This document shows, piece by piece, positions 6,187 to 12,875 of a stretch of 12,875 nucleotides of DNA. Positions within the stretch are counted from its first letter, which is position 1. Every line of letters begins with the position of its first letter. The DNA comes from an uncultured Blautia sp. (GTDB taxonomy: Bacteria; Bacillota; Clostridia; Lachnospirales; Lachnospiraceae). The stretch spans positions 1 through 12,875 of the forward strand of contig UQJE01000070.1 in the NCBI GenBank assembly GCA_900541345.1. The letters run 5' to 3'. The position numbers were made by a program, and so were the translations under genes. The notes beneath the pieces were generated by a model, which saw only the letters and a list, made by a program, of their open reading frames with translations, did not search any database and was not told the origin of the DNA.

Positions 6187-7461
6187 TCATCTTAATAATT
6201 CCAGAAATTCATTTACCTCTATCTGGCCCGAAAGCAGCTCCAGAATATGCTCCTGAAACGCATTTTTTCGATTGCTTTCCCACAGATTATCTGGTGTTTC
6301 TATTTTTACATCTGCTCCTTTTACAAGCTGTGTCCCCTGAAAAAAGCGAGGCATTTCCTTATTATATTTTTCTATGGAAACTTCAGAATTTACAGGAACC
6401 TGCTCTGTCTCCTTTAATATCCGTTCCTGCACCTTATTGCTTACCATATATTTTACAAAACGCACTCCCGCCTCCTCTCTTTTGGCATCACCTGTTTTTC
6501 CTACTACATATCCAACCCCTGCTGATTCACAGGACATCTTATATGTGCCATCTGTTGGAATCAGAGCATATTCCGCGTCTATCTTTTCATCAATCATAGG
6601 CGCGCCCCACACCCCGTTAATGCAAATTGCAAGCTTTCCCTCATTAAACAGTTCCTTCTCATCTCTGTAGCTGTAATTTTTATTATCCGGAAAAGAATAG
6701 CGATATATGGTTTTTAACGTATCCAGAATACTTCCAAAATCCTCTTCACCGATGTTTTCCCATTTTTTAATATCTGCTTCTTTTCTTCCTGCATCTATGA
6801 ACATATGATCAACAAGATACAGATACCCTTCCGCCGATACCTGAAGAGGCCTGATCTCTTTTCCATTTTTCAGACTCCAGTCCTCAATCTGACCGCATAC
6901 CTGCAAAAATTCACTCCAGCTTTCCGGAAGTTTTTCAATGCCTGCCTCACGGAATATATCCTTGTTATACCAATATCCGCCGCTTAACAATAACGTATCT
7001 GCAATTGTATAAAGATTTCCTTCTAATGTTGTCCATGCTTCCAGGTTAGAATGAGAAATGTTCTTAGAAAACTCCAAATCTTCTTTTATATACGGAACAA
7101 AATCCACTGCGAGACGGTTCTTCAGCATATAATAATAAATGGAATTATTTCCTGTTCCTCCGAAAAAAATCACATCCGGCATTTCTCCCACAAGAAGAAG
7201 GTCTCCCACTTTTCTAATCAAATCCTTACTGGTCGGCATAGACACAAGATGTATATCAATATCCGGATTTTCTTTTTCAAAATCCTCATAAATCTGACGC
7301 ATGGCAATATGATCCTTTTCATTGCTTCCCCATCCGTGAATCACCGTTATCTCTGTCTTTTCCTGTTTTTCTTCTCCACATCCTGTCAAAAAAACAATAC
7401 TGCTTATAACAAAAAGAAAGATTTGAATTCCCTTACTTATCCGATGTTTCTTTTTTTTCAT
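6187..7461 (-). CDS. Lipoprotein solute-binding protein linked to the two-component system
   Basis: This 424-residue family 1 extracellular solute-binding protein has a lipoprotein signal peptide: basic KKKKHR, a hydrophobic core at 11-26, and lipobox LTGC with Cys28 as lipidation site. Mature-protein blocks match the transport paralogue: HGWG at 42-45, MRQIYEDFEKE at 54-64, GYWYNKDIFREAGI at 162-175, NGVW at 282-285, and FVKYM at 335-339. The frame is open further upstream to 7599, but those 46 extra codons lie in the regulator gene. AAGGAG (7469-7474) supports the ATG at 7461. The gene overlaps the response regulator by 29 bp and is closed by its own terminator, with no permease of its own in this block. 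It may act as a ligand-sensing partner for the kinase, as XylFII-type proteins do for LytS/YesN systems. An extra transport role is not excluded. Confidence 0.9.
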   Translation of the reverse strand: MKKKKHRISKGIQIFLFVISSIVFLTGCGEEKQEKTEITVIHGWGSNEKDHIAMRQIYEDFEKENPDIDIHLVSMPTSKDLIRKVGDLLLVGEMPDVIFFGGTGNNSIYYYMLKNRLAVDFVPYIKEDLEFSKNISHSNLEAWTTLEGNLYTIADTLLLSGGYWYNKDIFREAGIEKLPESWSEFLQVCGQIEDWSLKNGKEIRPLQVSAEGYLYLVDHMFIDAGRKEADIKKWENIGEEDFGSILDTLKTIYRYSFPDNKNYSYRDEKELFNEGKLAICINGVWGAPMIDEKIDAEYALIPTDGTYKMSCESAGVGYVVGKTGDAKREEAGVRFVKYMVSNKVQERILKETEQVPVNSEVSIEKYNKEMPRFFQGTQLVKGADVKIETPDNLWESNRKNAFQEHILELLSGQIEVNEFLELLR

Positions 7462-8194
7462 TTTTGTACTCCTTAGGCGACATACCTGTATATTTTTTAA
7501 ACACTCTTGAAAAGTATCCGGTATCCTCAAACCCCACAGCCTGGGAAATCTCATATACTTTTTTATCAGAAGTTTCCATATACTCTTTCGCCTTTTCAAT
7601 TCGAAATCTCAAAATATCGTCAAAAAGGTTCACTCCCTTTTTACTTTTATAAAGCCGGCTTAAATAGCTTCTGTTTGCATGAAGTTCCTCTGCAATTTCG
7701 TCAAGCGTAATTTTACGGCAATAATTTCTGCTGATATATCTCTGCATTTTTTCATATAAATTTTCAATCTCGTTTCTGCCTTCTTCGCTTTTTTCGCCTT
7801 CTTCGATTTCCTCATAATATCGTTTCAGATTCAAAATGGCTTTTTCCACCGCCTGAGGAAGTTCTTCAAGAACAGATAGCTTCAAAACATACTCGCACGC
7901 ATTATATCTAAGCGCTGCTCGTGCATACTCAAATTCTGAATATGCACTTAAAATAATCACCTGTGTCTCCGGACTGTTCTCACTGATATACTTGCATACC
8001 TGAATTCCGTCCACAAGCGGCATTCGAATATCAGTAATCACAATGTCCGGATGCTCCGTCTCCATTTTCTCCAGAAGTTCCTTCCCGTTTGAGGAAATAG
8101 AGTGAAGTACGCACCCCATTTTTTCCCAGGAAATCAGATTTTTCAGCGCTTCCTGAATATATATTTCATCATCTGCCGCCATTACCTTCCACAT
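7433..8194 (-). CDS. YesN-like response regulator (receiver domain + AraC-type DNA-binding domain)
   Basis: The protein has 253 residues. The receiver domain (1 to about 120) has acidic D8/D9, the phospho-acceptor D55 in ITDIRMP, S83 in LSAYSEFEYA and K104. The residue after K104 is leucine rather than the usual proline. A short glutamate-rich linker (128-145) leads to an AraC-type double helix-turn-helix domain (about 148-246). Its recognisable landmarks are LDEIAEELHANRSYLSRLYK, GFEDTGYFSRVFKKYTG and the final SPKEYK. Many YesN proteins are much longer, with a large middle region, so this is the compact form. The gene overlaps the kinase gene by 26 bp and the lipoprotein gene by 29 bp. It should be phosphorylated by the YesM-like kinase and bind direct repeats near target promoters. 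The transport operon immediately downstream is the obvious target. Confidence 0.92.
   Translation of the reverse strand: MWKVMAADDEIYIQEALKNLISWEKMGCVLHSISSNGKELLEKMETEHPDIVITDIRMPLVDGIQVCKYISENSPETQVIILSAYSEFEYARAALRYNACEYVLKLSVLEELPQAVEKAILNLKRYYEEIEEGEKSEEGRNEIENLYEKMQRYISRNYCRKITLDEIAEELHANRSYLSRLYKSKKGVNLFDDILRFRIEKAKEYMETSDKKVYEISQAVGFEDTGYFSRVFKKYTGMSPKEYKNEKKETSDK
7469..7474 (-). promoter_or_regulatory. Ribosome binding site inside the regulator gene that fixes the lipoprotein start
   Basis: AAGGAG on the minus strand lies 7 nt before the ATG at 7461 and within the last codons of the response regulator gene, supporting translational coupling. Confidence 0.75.
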
Positions 8195-9926
8195 TTTCTA
8201 TTCCCCTCTCTATCGGAAGAACGATACGTACCGTTGTTCCATTATCTTTTTCTCCCTGAATTTCAAGAATATAGTTCTCGCCATATAAAATATGAAGCAG
8301 ACGTTTCGTATTTTCAAGAGCTGTATGTGTATGACCTGCTTTTTTCTGCATACCTTCCCTGTCATTTTCCTCTTTTGAAAAACCGACGCCGTCGTCTGCC
8401 ACCATAATATTTAATTTTTCATCCTGCTCGAAAATTTCTACTACTATCTTTCCGTTTCCATTTTTTGGTTCCAGTCCATGTGAAACAGCATTTTCTACAA
8501 GAGGCTCTATTAAAAGCCTTGGAATCAAATCCTGCTTCACTTCTTCACTTCCATATCGGATTTCATACGAAATCTTATCCTGGTATCTTCCGTTTTGAAG
8601 CAGAAGATAAAAATCCACTATCTCCATCTCTGCTGATACCGGAATTTTAATTTCTTTTCCCCGGAATATTTTTCCCTGCATCAATTTTGAAAATGCCTGC
8701 AGATATTGATACAACTCTTCATTTCCCGCCATTTTCGCCCGAATGCTCAGCATTGCCAGAATATTATACTGAAAATGGGGATTAATCTGTGCCTGGAGAA
8801 ATTTCACCTGAGCCTGCGTTACAAGAATCTGTTTTTCATACACCTGCGTAATAAGATATTCAATCCTGTCTGCCATTTCATTGAACACCACGCTCATATC
8901 ATGAAACTCCTGAATGGGATAATCCTCCATTCGCACTTTAAAATCCTCCTGCCCCAGGGCTCGAAGACTTTCTATTACTTTTTTCAACGGTTTTGTGAAT
9001 CGATAGCTGACAGCAAAAGACAAAGATGAAGTAATCACAAGTATCAAAAGAAATGCCGCAAGAAAAATCAGCATAGTTGGCTTTAAAAGTGTATAAACAT
9101 TATTGAGACCGGCTGCAACAAGTACCCAGATTCCAAAACCACAGTTTTTCGACGCAGCAAGAAAGCTGGTACCTTCTGCTCTAATATCTGTCACTTCTTC
9201 CTGTGTTTCCTGTTTCAAAACTTCTATCTCTTCCTGTTTTCCGGAGAACGTCAGGTTTTCCTTTTGTTCCCCCCACAAAACAGCCCATGTTCCATTTCCA
9301 TATCCTTCAATTTCCTTCATAAGAAGCTGAATTGCCTCAGGAGATATTTCCACAATACAGCTTCCCATATTCCGCATCTTATCATCGTAGATTCGAAAAC
9401 ACAGGAAAATCTCTTCTTTTTCACTATAACACAAATACTGCCTTTTCGTTTTGCGGAACTCCTCCTGCAAACGGCTTCTCTCTTCCTGCTTCTGCCTCGC
9501 CTCTGACACGGTCACAGGATAGTAATGATCATAAATACACTGATTAATATTATTAAACAAATAAACACTGCGTACAAAAGGAATCTTCTGCTGCACCATA
9601 TTTCTGTCTGAAAAAAGCTCCATACTATAAGAAAGCTGCTCTCCTGCAGCTTCCTCATCATAAAAATCCCCCCAGAAAAAATCCTCCAGCCATACATTAT
9701 GGCGAATTGTTACTGCACCATCTTCTATAAACTGTATACGATCCTGAAATTGCTGTCCCGTATTTTCCAGAACATACTCCATATCATCTTTCGTGCTTCG
9801 AAAAAAAACAAAAAAGAATACAAGAAGCATTGCAATTCCCAAAAACAGCAGCGTACATACAGATGTAAGCATGTTTAATACTGTAATTTCCGAGCTTAAA
9901 GTTCTCCTTTTAGTAATCCCATACAT
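8169..9926 (-). CDS. YesM-like sensor histidine kinase
   Basis: This 585-residue membrane kinase has a first membrane helix at about 20-43 and an extracytoplasmic sensor region at 44-280. A second helix follows at about 284-306, then a HAMP domain at about 307-362. The phosphorylation motif QINPHFQYN has H384. The ATPase domain shows an N box at LVENAVSHG (N479) and DDGVGF (511-516). The next glycine motif is atypical: GHTHTALEN (531-539) where relatives usually have GxGLxN. The phospho-site block has Q where most family members have L (PHFLYN). The start ATG lies inside the last codons of the acetyltransferase gene (17-bp overlap) with only a modest ribosome binding site. It presumably autophosphorylates on a sugar signal, perhaps via the lipoprotein encoded two genes on, and phosphorylates the YesN-like regulator. 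Confidence 0.92.
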   Translation of the reverse strand: MYGITKRRTLSSEITVLNMLTSVCTLLFLGIAMLLVFFFVFFRSTKDDMEYVLENTGQQFQDRIQFIEDGAVTIRHNVWLEDFFWGDFYDEEAAGEQLSYSMELFSDRNMVQQKIPFVRSVYLFNNINQCIYDHYYPVTVSEARQKQEERSRLQEEFRKTKRQYLCYSEKEEIFLCFRIYDDKMRNMGSCIVEISPEAIQLLMKEIEGYGNGTWAVLWGEQKENLTFSGKQEEIEVLKQETQEEVTDIRAEGTSFLAASKNCGFGIWVLVAAGLNNVYTLLKPTMLIFLAAFLLILVITSSLSFAVSYRFTKPLKKVIESLRALGQEDFKVRMEDYPIQEFHDMSVVFNEMADRIEYLITQVYEKQILVTQAQVKFLQAQINPHFQYNILAMLSIRAKMAGNEELYQYLQAFSKLMQGKIFRGKEIKIPVSAEMEIVDFYLLLQNGRYQDKISYEIRYGSEEVKQDLIPRLLIEPLVENAVSHGLEPKNGNGKIVVEIFEQDEKLNIMVADDGVGFSKEENDREGMQKKAGHTHTALENTKRLLHILYGENYILEIQGEKDNGTTVRIVLPIERGIENVEGNGGR

Positions 9927-10830
9927 TGGAAGCTTCCACCTGCGCTTTCGGCTTCTTAATTACAAGCTCCGGACTTTTTGCACTCACTTTTGTATTTGCA
10001 GGGATCGATTCTGTAATAAAGGTATTTCCTCCGATAATGGTATTTTCTCCAATCACAGTCTCTCCTCCAAGAACGGTTGAATTCGAATAAATCGTCACAT
10101 TATCCTCAATTGTGGGATGACGTTTTACATCTGCAAGCTGCTGTCCCATTCTTGTAGAAAGCGCACCTAACGTTACGCCCTGATAAATTTTTACATTGTT
10201 TCCAATTTTTGTTGTCTCACCAATTACAACGCCCGTTCCGTGATCAATGAAAAAATATTCTCCGATTGTGGCCCCCGGATTAATGTCAATTCCTGTTTTT
10301 CCATGTGCAAATTCCGACATGATTCGCGGAATGAACGGAACCTTCTCAAGATACAGCTCATGTGCGATTCTATATACATAGATAGCATAAAAACCCGGAT
10401 AGGAAAAAATAATCTCTTCCTTACTTTTTGCGGCAGGGTCTCCATCAAATCCTGCCTGTACATCTTTCAAAAGCATTTTCTGTATCTCGGGAAGACGTTT
10501 CACAAATTGTCCTGTAATTTCCTCTGCACGAAGCTGTGCCTTTTCTGTTTCCTCCCCCTGATAAAGAATTGCTATTTCAATCTGTTCTTTTAATGCATCA
10601 TATAAATTATTTAAAAGCGAACCAGCATAATACTCCGGAAATGCACACGCTCCTGTATCAATTCTGAAATATCCCGGAAACAACACTGCTCTTAATTCAC
10701 GAACAAGTTCTATAATAACAGAACGGCTTGGCAGACTGCATTTTCCTTTTGGAAGAAGCATTTCTTCCGTATTATAATTCCCGGCAAGACTTTTTACCGC
10801 TTCCAGAATTGCTGCTTTTTTTTCACTCAT
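9910..10830 (-). CDS. cysE: Serine O-acetyltransferase
   Basis: This 306-residue enzyme transfers an acetyl group from acetyl-CoA to L-serine, giving O-acetylserine for cysteine synthesis in the cytoplasm. A helical N-terminal domain (about 1-165) precedes a left-handed beta-helix of hexapeptide repeats (about 181-285). The diagnostic active-site strip is present: GIDINPGATIG with D182 and FIDHGTGVVIGETT with H197, matching the Asp/His dyad of the family, followed by IYQGVTLGALS. The length fits the longer clostridial form (often labelled EpsC), with a short C-terminal tail ending VWDY. AGGAGG (10840-10845) lies 9 nt before the ATG. Oddly, it heads the regulatory block and overlaps the sensor kinase gene by 17 bp, although cysteine metabolism has no obvious link to the sugar genes. 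Confidence 0.93.
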   Translation of the reverse strand: MSEKKAAILEAVKSLAGNYNTEEMLLPKGKCSLPSRSVIIELVRELRAVLFPGYFRIDTGACAFPEYYAGSLLNNLYDALKEQIEIAILYQGEETEKAQLRAEEITGQFVKRLPEIQKMLLKDVQAGFDGDPAAKSKEEIIFSYPGFYAIYVYRIAHELYLEKVPFIPRIMSEFAHGKTGIDINPGATIGEYFFIDHGTGVVIGETTKIGNNVKIYQGVTLGALSTRMGQQLADVKRHPTIEDNVTIYSNSTVLGGETVIGENTIIGGNTFITESIPANTKVSAKSPELVIKKPKAQVEASNVWDY

Positions 10831-10875
10831 CTATTTTTTCCTCCTGTTTTATTTCATATAATATTACTTTGTATC

Positions 10876-10904
10876 ATAATATTATAGTATTCTTTTTTCG
10901 TCAA
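10876..10904 (-). promoter_or_regulatory. Candidate promoter of the cysE/two-component block
   Basis: On the minus strand, TTGACG (10899-10904) is followed after 17 bp by TATTAT (10876-10881). The predicted start near 10869 gives a leader of about 40 nt, too short for a T-box or similar riboswitch. The -35 lies back to back with the -35 of the tRNA-Ser promoter. Confidence 0.6.
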
Positions 10905-10908
10905 GATA

Positions 10909-10937
10909 TTGACCTTTTCTTTTAATCACTATATAAT
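10909..10937 (+). promoter_or_regulatory. Promoter of tRNA-Ser
   Basis: TTGACC (10909-10914), a 17-bp spacer and a consensus TATAAT (10932-10937) lie 30 bp before the mature tRNA 5' end. This gives a 5' leader of roughly 24 nt. Confidence 0.8.
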
Positions 10938-10967
10938 AGAATACGGTTCTTCAAAAAACTTATTTCT

Positions 10968-11055
10968 GGAGATATACCCAAGTGGCTGAAGGGTCCGCAC
11001 TCGAAATGCGGTAGGTCGGGCAACCGGCGCGAGAGTTCAAATCTCTCTATCTCCG
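10968..11055 (+). tRNA. tRNA-Ser (anticodon CGA)
   Basis: The 88-nt cloverleaf has acceptor stem GGAGATA/TATCTCC, a D arm CCC/GGG, and anticodon stem CCGCA/TGCGG with loop CTCGAAA giving anticodon CGA, which reads UCG. It has the long class II variable arm (GTCGG/CCGGC stem) typical of serine tRNA and a T arm GAGAG/CTCTC with TTCAAAT loop. The discriminator is G and CCA is not encoded. It is transcribed away from cysE and ends just before a terminator hairpin. Confidence 0.97.
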
Positions 11056-11056
11056 T

Positions 11057-11091
11057 AAAAAACACCAGCAAAATTTTTGCTGGTGTTTTTT
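11057..11091. terminator. Bidirectional terminator shared by tRNA-Ser and the LRR gene
   Basis: A near-perfect 17-nt inverted repeat has a GC-containing core CACCAGC/GCTGGTG flanked by A and T tracts on both sides. It gives a U run in either direction. It starts 2 nt after the tRNA-Ser end and lies 3 nt beyond the stop of the convergent LRR gene. Confidence 0.92.
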
Positions 11092-11094
11092 CGC

Positions 11095-12561
11095 TTATTT
11101 AACTTTAATGCTTTTAATGCCACTCCATCCAGAATAAACACGCTCTCCGTCTACCAGATTAAATGTTCTTACACGAACATAATATATTGCTCCGCTTTTT
11201 ACGTCTTTTCTTGTGTAACTGCGAATTTTGCTATTATTTACAGCTACATATTTTGCATTCTTCATATTTGAAAAAGTACTGTACTGTATCTGATAACCAT
11301 TTGCATTTGGCACTGCACGACATTGTATATTTAGCCAACCCTTTTTCTGACTTAAAAGTTTTGTAATCGGCGTACTTTTTGGCATATGTACCTTCACAAC
11401 ACACTTTGCTGTTTTTCCATTTACAGTTTTAGCTATAACAACTGCTGTTCCAGGACTTTTAGCCGTTACCATTCCTTTTGAAGATACAGAAGCCACTTTT
11501 GTATCAGAACTTGTCCATACAACATTTTTATTAGATGCACTATCTGGCTTCACAAAAGTTTTCAATACAAATGTATTTCCGATTATCATATCCAGGGATG
11601 TTTTATTTAAAGACACTGATGTAATTGCATTAATATCTTTAAAAGAAATATTATTCGCTTTTGCATATTTCTCTGTTGTAGAATTTCTATATCCATAGAG
11701 AGTAAGTATTTCTGACATATAGAAAGCATCTTTTTCTATTTCTGCTCTAGGATTGTATATATACGCCTTTTTCAAATTATCGCATCCATAAAAAGCCATA
11801 CTTTCAATAGAAATAATTGTTTTTGGAATACGTATTTCTTTTAATGATTTACATCCAGAAAAAGCTCCTTCTTCTATTTTTTTACACTTATTCATTTTTA
11901 CAGTCTGCAGATTATCGCAGCGCACCAATGCGCCGTCTCCAATCTCTTCGCAATTTCTCAAATCCAGATTTTTTAATCCATGCCAATTACCCAATGCCCC
12001 GTCACCTATTTTTTTCAAAAAAGGTGGTAAGGTAACCGTTCTGACTTCTTTACAATTGAAAAAAGCATAGTCACCAATTTCTTTTATCGTGTTAGAAAGA
12101 TTCAGCTCTCTTAATTTCCCACAATTATAAAACGCATAGTCCGGGATTTTTTTTAAAGCTGCTTCCATTCTTACTTTCTGTAATTCTATGTTTCCTCTAA
12201 AAGCTCCGTTGCCCATAGATACTACACTTTTAGGAATCGTTATCTCTTTTATATAATTTCCCGATAACGCTCCTGATTCTATTGTTTTTACAGTAGAAGG
12301 AATCACTATTTTAGTAAGCTCTTTGTATGCAAAACTAGTTCTTCCCAGGGTAACTACTTTATATCCTTGGATTTTATCTGGAATATTTACTGTTGAAGAT
12401 TTTCCTACGTACTCTATAATTTTACATGTTTTATTTGCACTATTTGTTTCATACTCAAAAGTTCCATTATTTTTTGTTGCTGCAAAACAAGTAATGCTGC
12501 TACATAAACAAATCAATGCTAAAAATAACGAAGTACAAATTGCTTTCCATACTTTTTTCAT
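11095..12561 (-). CDS. Secreted BspA-like leucine-rich-repeat protein with Ig-like (Big_2) and fibronectin III-like domains
   Basis: This 488-residue protein has a signal peptide (MKKVWKA, then a hydrophobic core) with likely cleavage after CFAA around residue 28. Residues about 58-300 form LRR_5/BspA-type repeats of about 23 residues. The recurrent pattern is I(G/E)xxAFxxCxxLxxxxIP, for example IGDYAFFNCKEVRTVTLP and IEEGAFSGCKSLKEIRIP. Next comes a Big_2 domain at about 313-393 (VSLNKTSLDM, VVWTSSDTKVASVSSKGMV, GTAVVIAK) and a fibronectin III-like domain at about 396-488 (GYQIQYSTF, YYVRVRTF, YSGWSGIKSIKVK). There is no LPXTG sorting signal or cell-wall-binding repeat, so it is probably released or loosely attached. 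AGGAGGG lies 6 nt before the ATG. The gene stands alone between two tRNA genes. Related proteins mediate adhesion, but its function here is unknown. Confidence 0.9.
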   Translation of the reverse strand: MKKVWKAICTSLFLALICLCSSITCFAATKNNGTFEYETNSANKTCKIIEYVGKSSTVNIPDKIQGYKVVTLGRTSFAYKELTKIVIPSTVKTIESGALSGNYIKEITIPKSVVSMGNGAFRGNIELQKVRMEAALKKIPDYAFYNCGKLRELNLSNTIKEIGDYAFFNCKEVRTVTLPPFLKKIGDGALGNWHGLKNLDLRNCEEIGDGALVRCDNLQTVKMNKCKKIEEGAFSGCKSLKEIRIPKTIISIESMAFYGCDNLKKAYIYNPRAEIEKDAFYMSEILTLYGYRNSTTEKYAKANNISFKDINAITSVSLNKTSLDMIIGNTFVLKTFVKPDSASNKNVVWTSSDTKVASVSSKGMVTAKSPGTAVVIAKTVNGKTAKCVVKVHMPKSTPITKLLSQKKGWLNIQCRAVPNANGYQIQYSTFSNMKNAKYVAVNNSKIRSYTRKDVKSGAIYYVRVRTFNLVDGERVYSGWSGIKSIKVK

Positions 12562-12777
12562 TTTTTTCCCTCCTAATTATGCTTTTTCTCTTTAATCATT
12601 TTACATATTTCCACAGTATCCCAATGGCAACACCTCTTATCTGTATTTTTTCTTTTATTAATTTTATAATACCTCTTATTGCCTTTTATTTTCAAGTATT
12701 TCTTTTAATATTTTCTTAAATTCTGATATTTTTTTATGATATTTTATTATTTTTTTCTATTATTCATAAAAATCTGG
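12562..12777. other. AT-rich intergenic region upstream of the LRR gene
   Basis: This stretch of just over 200 bp holds the LRR gene leader and a candidate promoter. It also holds two copies of AA(C/T)ACCTCTTAT (plus strand 12629-12640 and 12668-12679). No coding frame with a ribosome binding site was found on either strand. Confidence 0.6.
12666..12695 (-). promoter_or_regulatory. Candidate promoter of the LRR gene
   Basis: On the minus strand, TTGAAA (12690-12695), an 18-bp spacer and TATTAT (12666-12671) would start transcription near 12659 and leave a leader of about 98 nt. The AT-rich context makes chance matches common. Confidence 0.4.
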
Positions 12778-12806
12778 TTGACAATATCACATTTAACATG
12801 TATAAT
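12778..12806 (+). promoter_or_regulatory. Perfect-consensus promoter of tRNA-Trp
   Basis: TTGACA (12778-12783), exactly 17 bp, then TATAAT (12801-12806): both hexamers match the housekeeping sigma consensus at every position. The mature tRNA begins 20 bp after the -10. Confidence 0.88.
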
Positions 12807-12825
12807 TTTACAAGTAAAAACATAT

Positions 12826-12875
12826 AGGGGATTGGTCAAATGGTATGATAGGGGTCTCCAAAACCTTTGGTGGGA
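12826..12875 (+). tRNA. tRNA-Trp (anticodon CCA), 3' part cut by window edge
   Basis: The first 50 nt of a tRNA are present: acceptor strand AGGGGAT, D arm around GGTCAAATGGTATGAT, and anticodon stem GGGGT/ACCTT closing loop CTCCAAA with anticodon CCA. The first two anticodon-stem pairs are G-U. The T arm and the 3' acceptor strand lie outside the window. The perfect promoter upstream supports a functional gene. Confidence 0.85.

Noticed and set aside
6045..6599. 184-residue open frame on the plus strand
   Set aside because: Most of it is antisense to the lipoprotein gene. Its start lies among the putative operator repeats with no ribosome binding site, and its composition is that of a shadow frame.
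7462..7599. N-terminal extension of the lipoprotein reading frame by 46 codons
   Set aside because: It lies entirely inside the response regulator gene in another frame. The ribosome binding site and the lipoprotein signal peptide both support the ATG at 7461.
10831..10875. Possible T-box or other riboswitch upstream of cysE
   Set aside because: The leader implied by the promoter is only about 40 nt and shows no stem-loop, specifier or antiterminator element.
12516..12719. 67-residue hydrophobic open frame on the plus strand
   Set aside because: It has no ribosome binding site, starts antisense to the LRR signal peptide, and crosses the LRR promoter region. Its hydrophobicity follows from T-rich DNA.
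10968..12875. Prophage or integrative element inserted at a tRNA
   Set aside because: There is no integrase, and no repeat of a tRNA 3' end was seen. The only gene between the tRNAs is the LRR protein.

Overview
The window looks like the chromosome of an AT-rich Gram-positive gut Firmicute, most likely a Lachnospiraceae-type Clostridium relative. This is inferred from strong AGGAGG ribosome binding sites, a YesM/YesN two-component pair, a sugar ABC transporter without its own ATPase, a GH29 fucosidase, a BspA-like leucine-rich-repeat protein, and tRNA genes without an encoded CCA. No species can be named from the sequence alone.

From about 10830 down to 1, all genes run on the minus strand in two consecutive blocks. 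The first (10830 to 6187) is a tightly overlapping regulatory block: serine O-acetyltransferase, YesM-like sensor histidine kinase, YesN-like AraC-type response regulator, and a lipoprotein solute-binding protein. It ends in a hairpin terminator at 6149-6179. The second (5945 to the left edge) is a sugar uptake and catabolism block: a second, paralogous solute-binding protein, two permeases, a cytoplasmic GH29 glycosidase (predicted alpha-L-fucosidase), a Gfo/Idh/MocA oxidoreductase, and the first 60 codons of a further gene that runs off the window.

Upstream of the second block sits a weak-35 promoter preceded by three copies of a 14-bp element (GTCAAyAwnnTyCA), spaced 30 and 22 bp apart. 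I infer that these are operator sites for the YesN-like regulator. The working model is that the lipoprotein and YesM sense an extracellular sugar, YesN is phosphorylated and turns on the transporter and glycosidase operon, and the imported fucosylated glycan is hydrolysed and oxidised inside the cell.

To the right, a tRNA-Ser(CGA) gene on the plus strand is divergent from the acetyltransferase gene. It shares a bidirectional terminator with a convergent secreted leucine-rich-repeat/Ig-like protein gene (12561 to 11095). The window ends inside a tRNA-Trp(CCA) gene driven by a perfect-consensus promoter. I saw no CRISPR array, transposase, integrase or phage gene.
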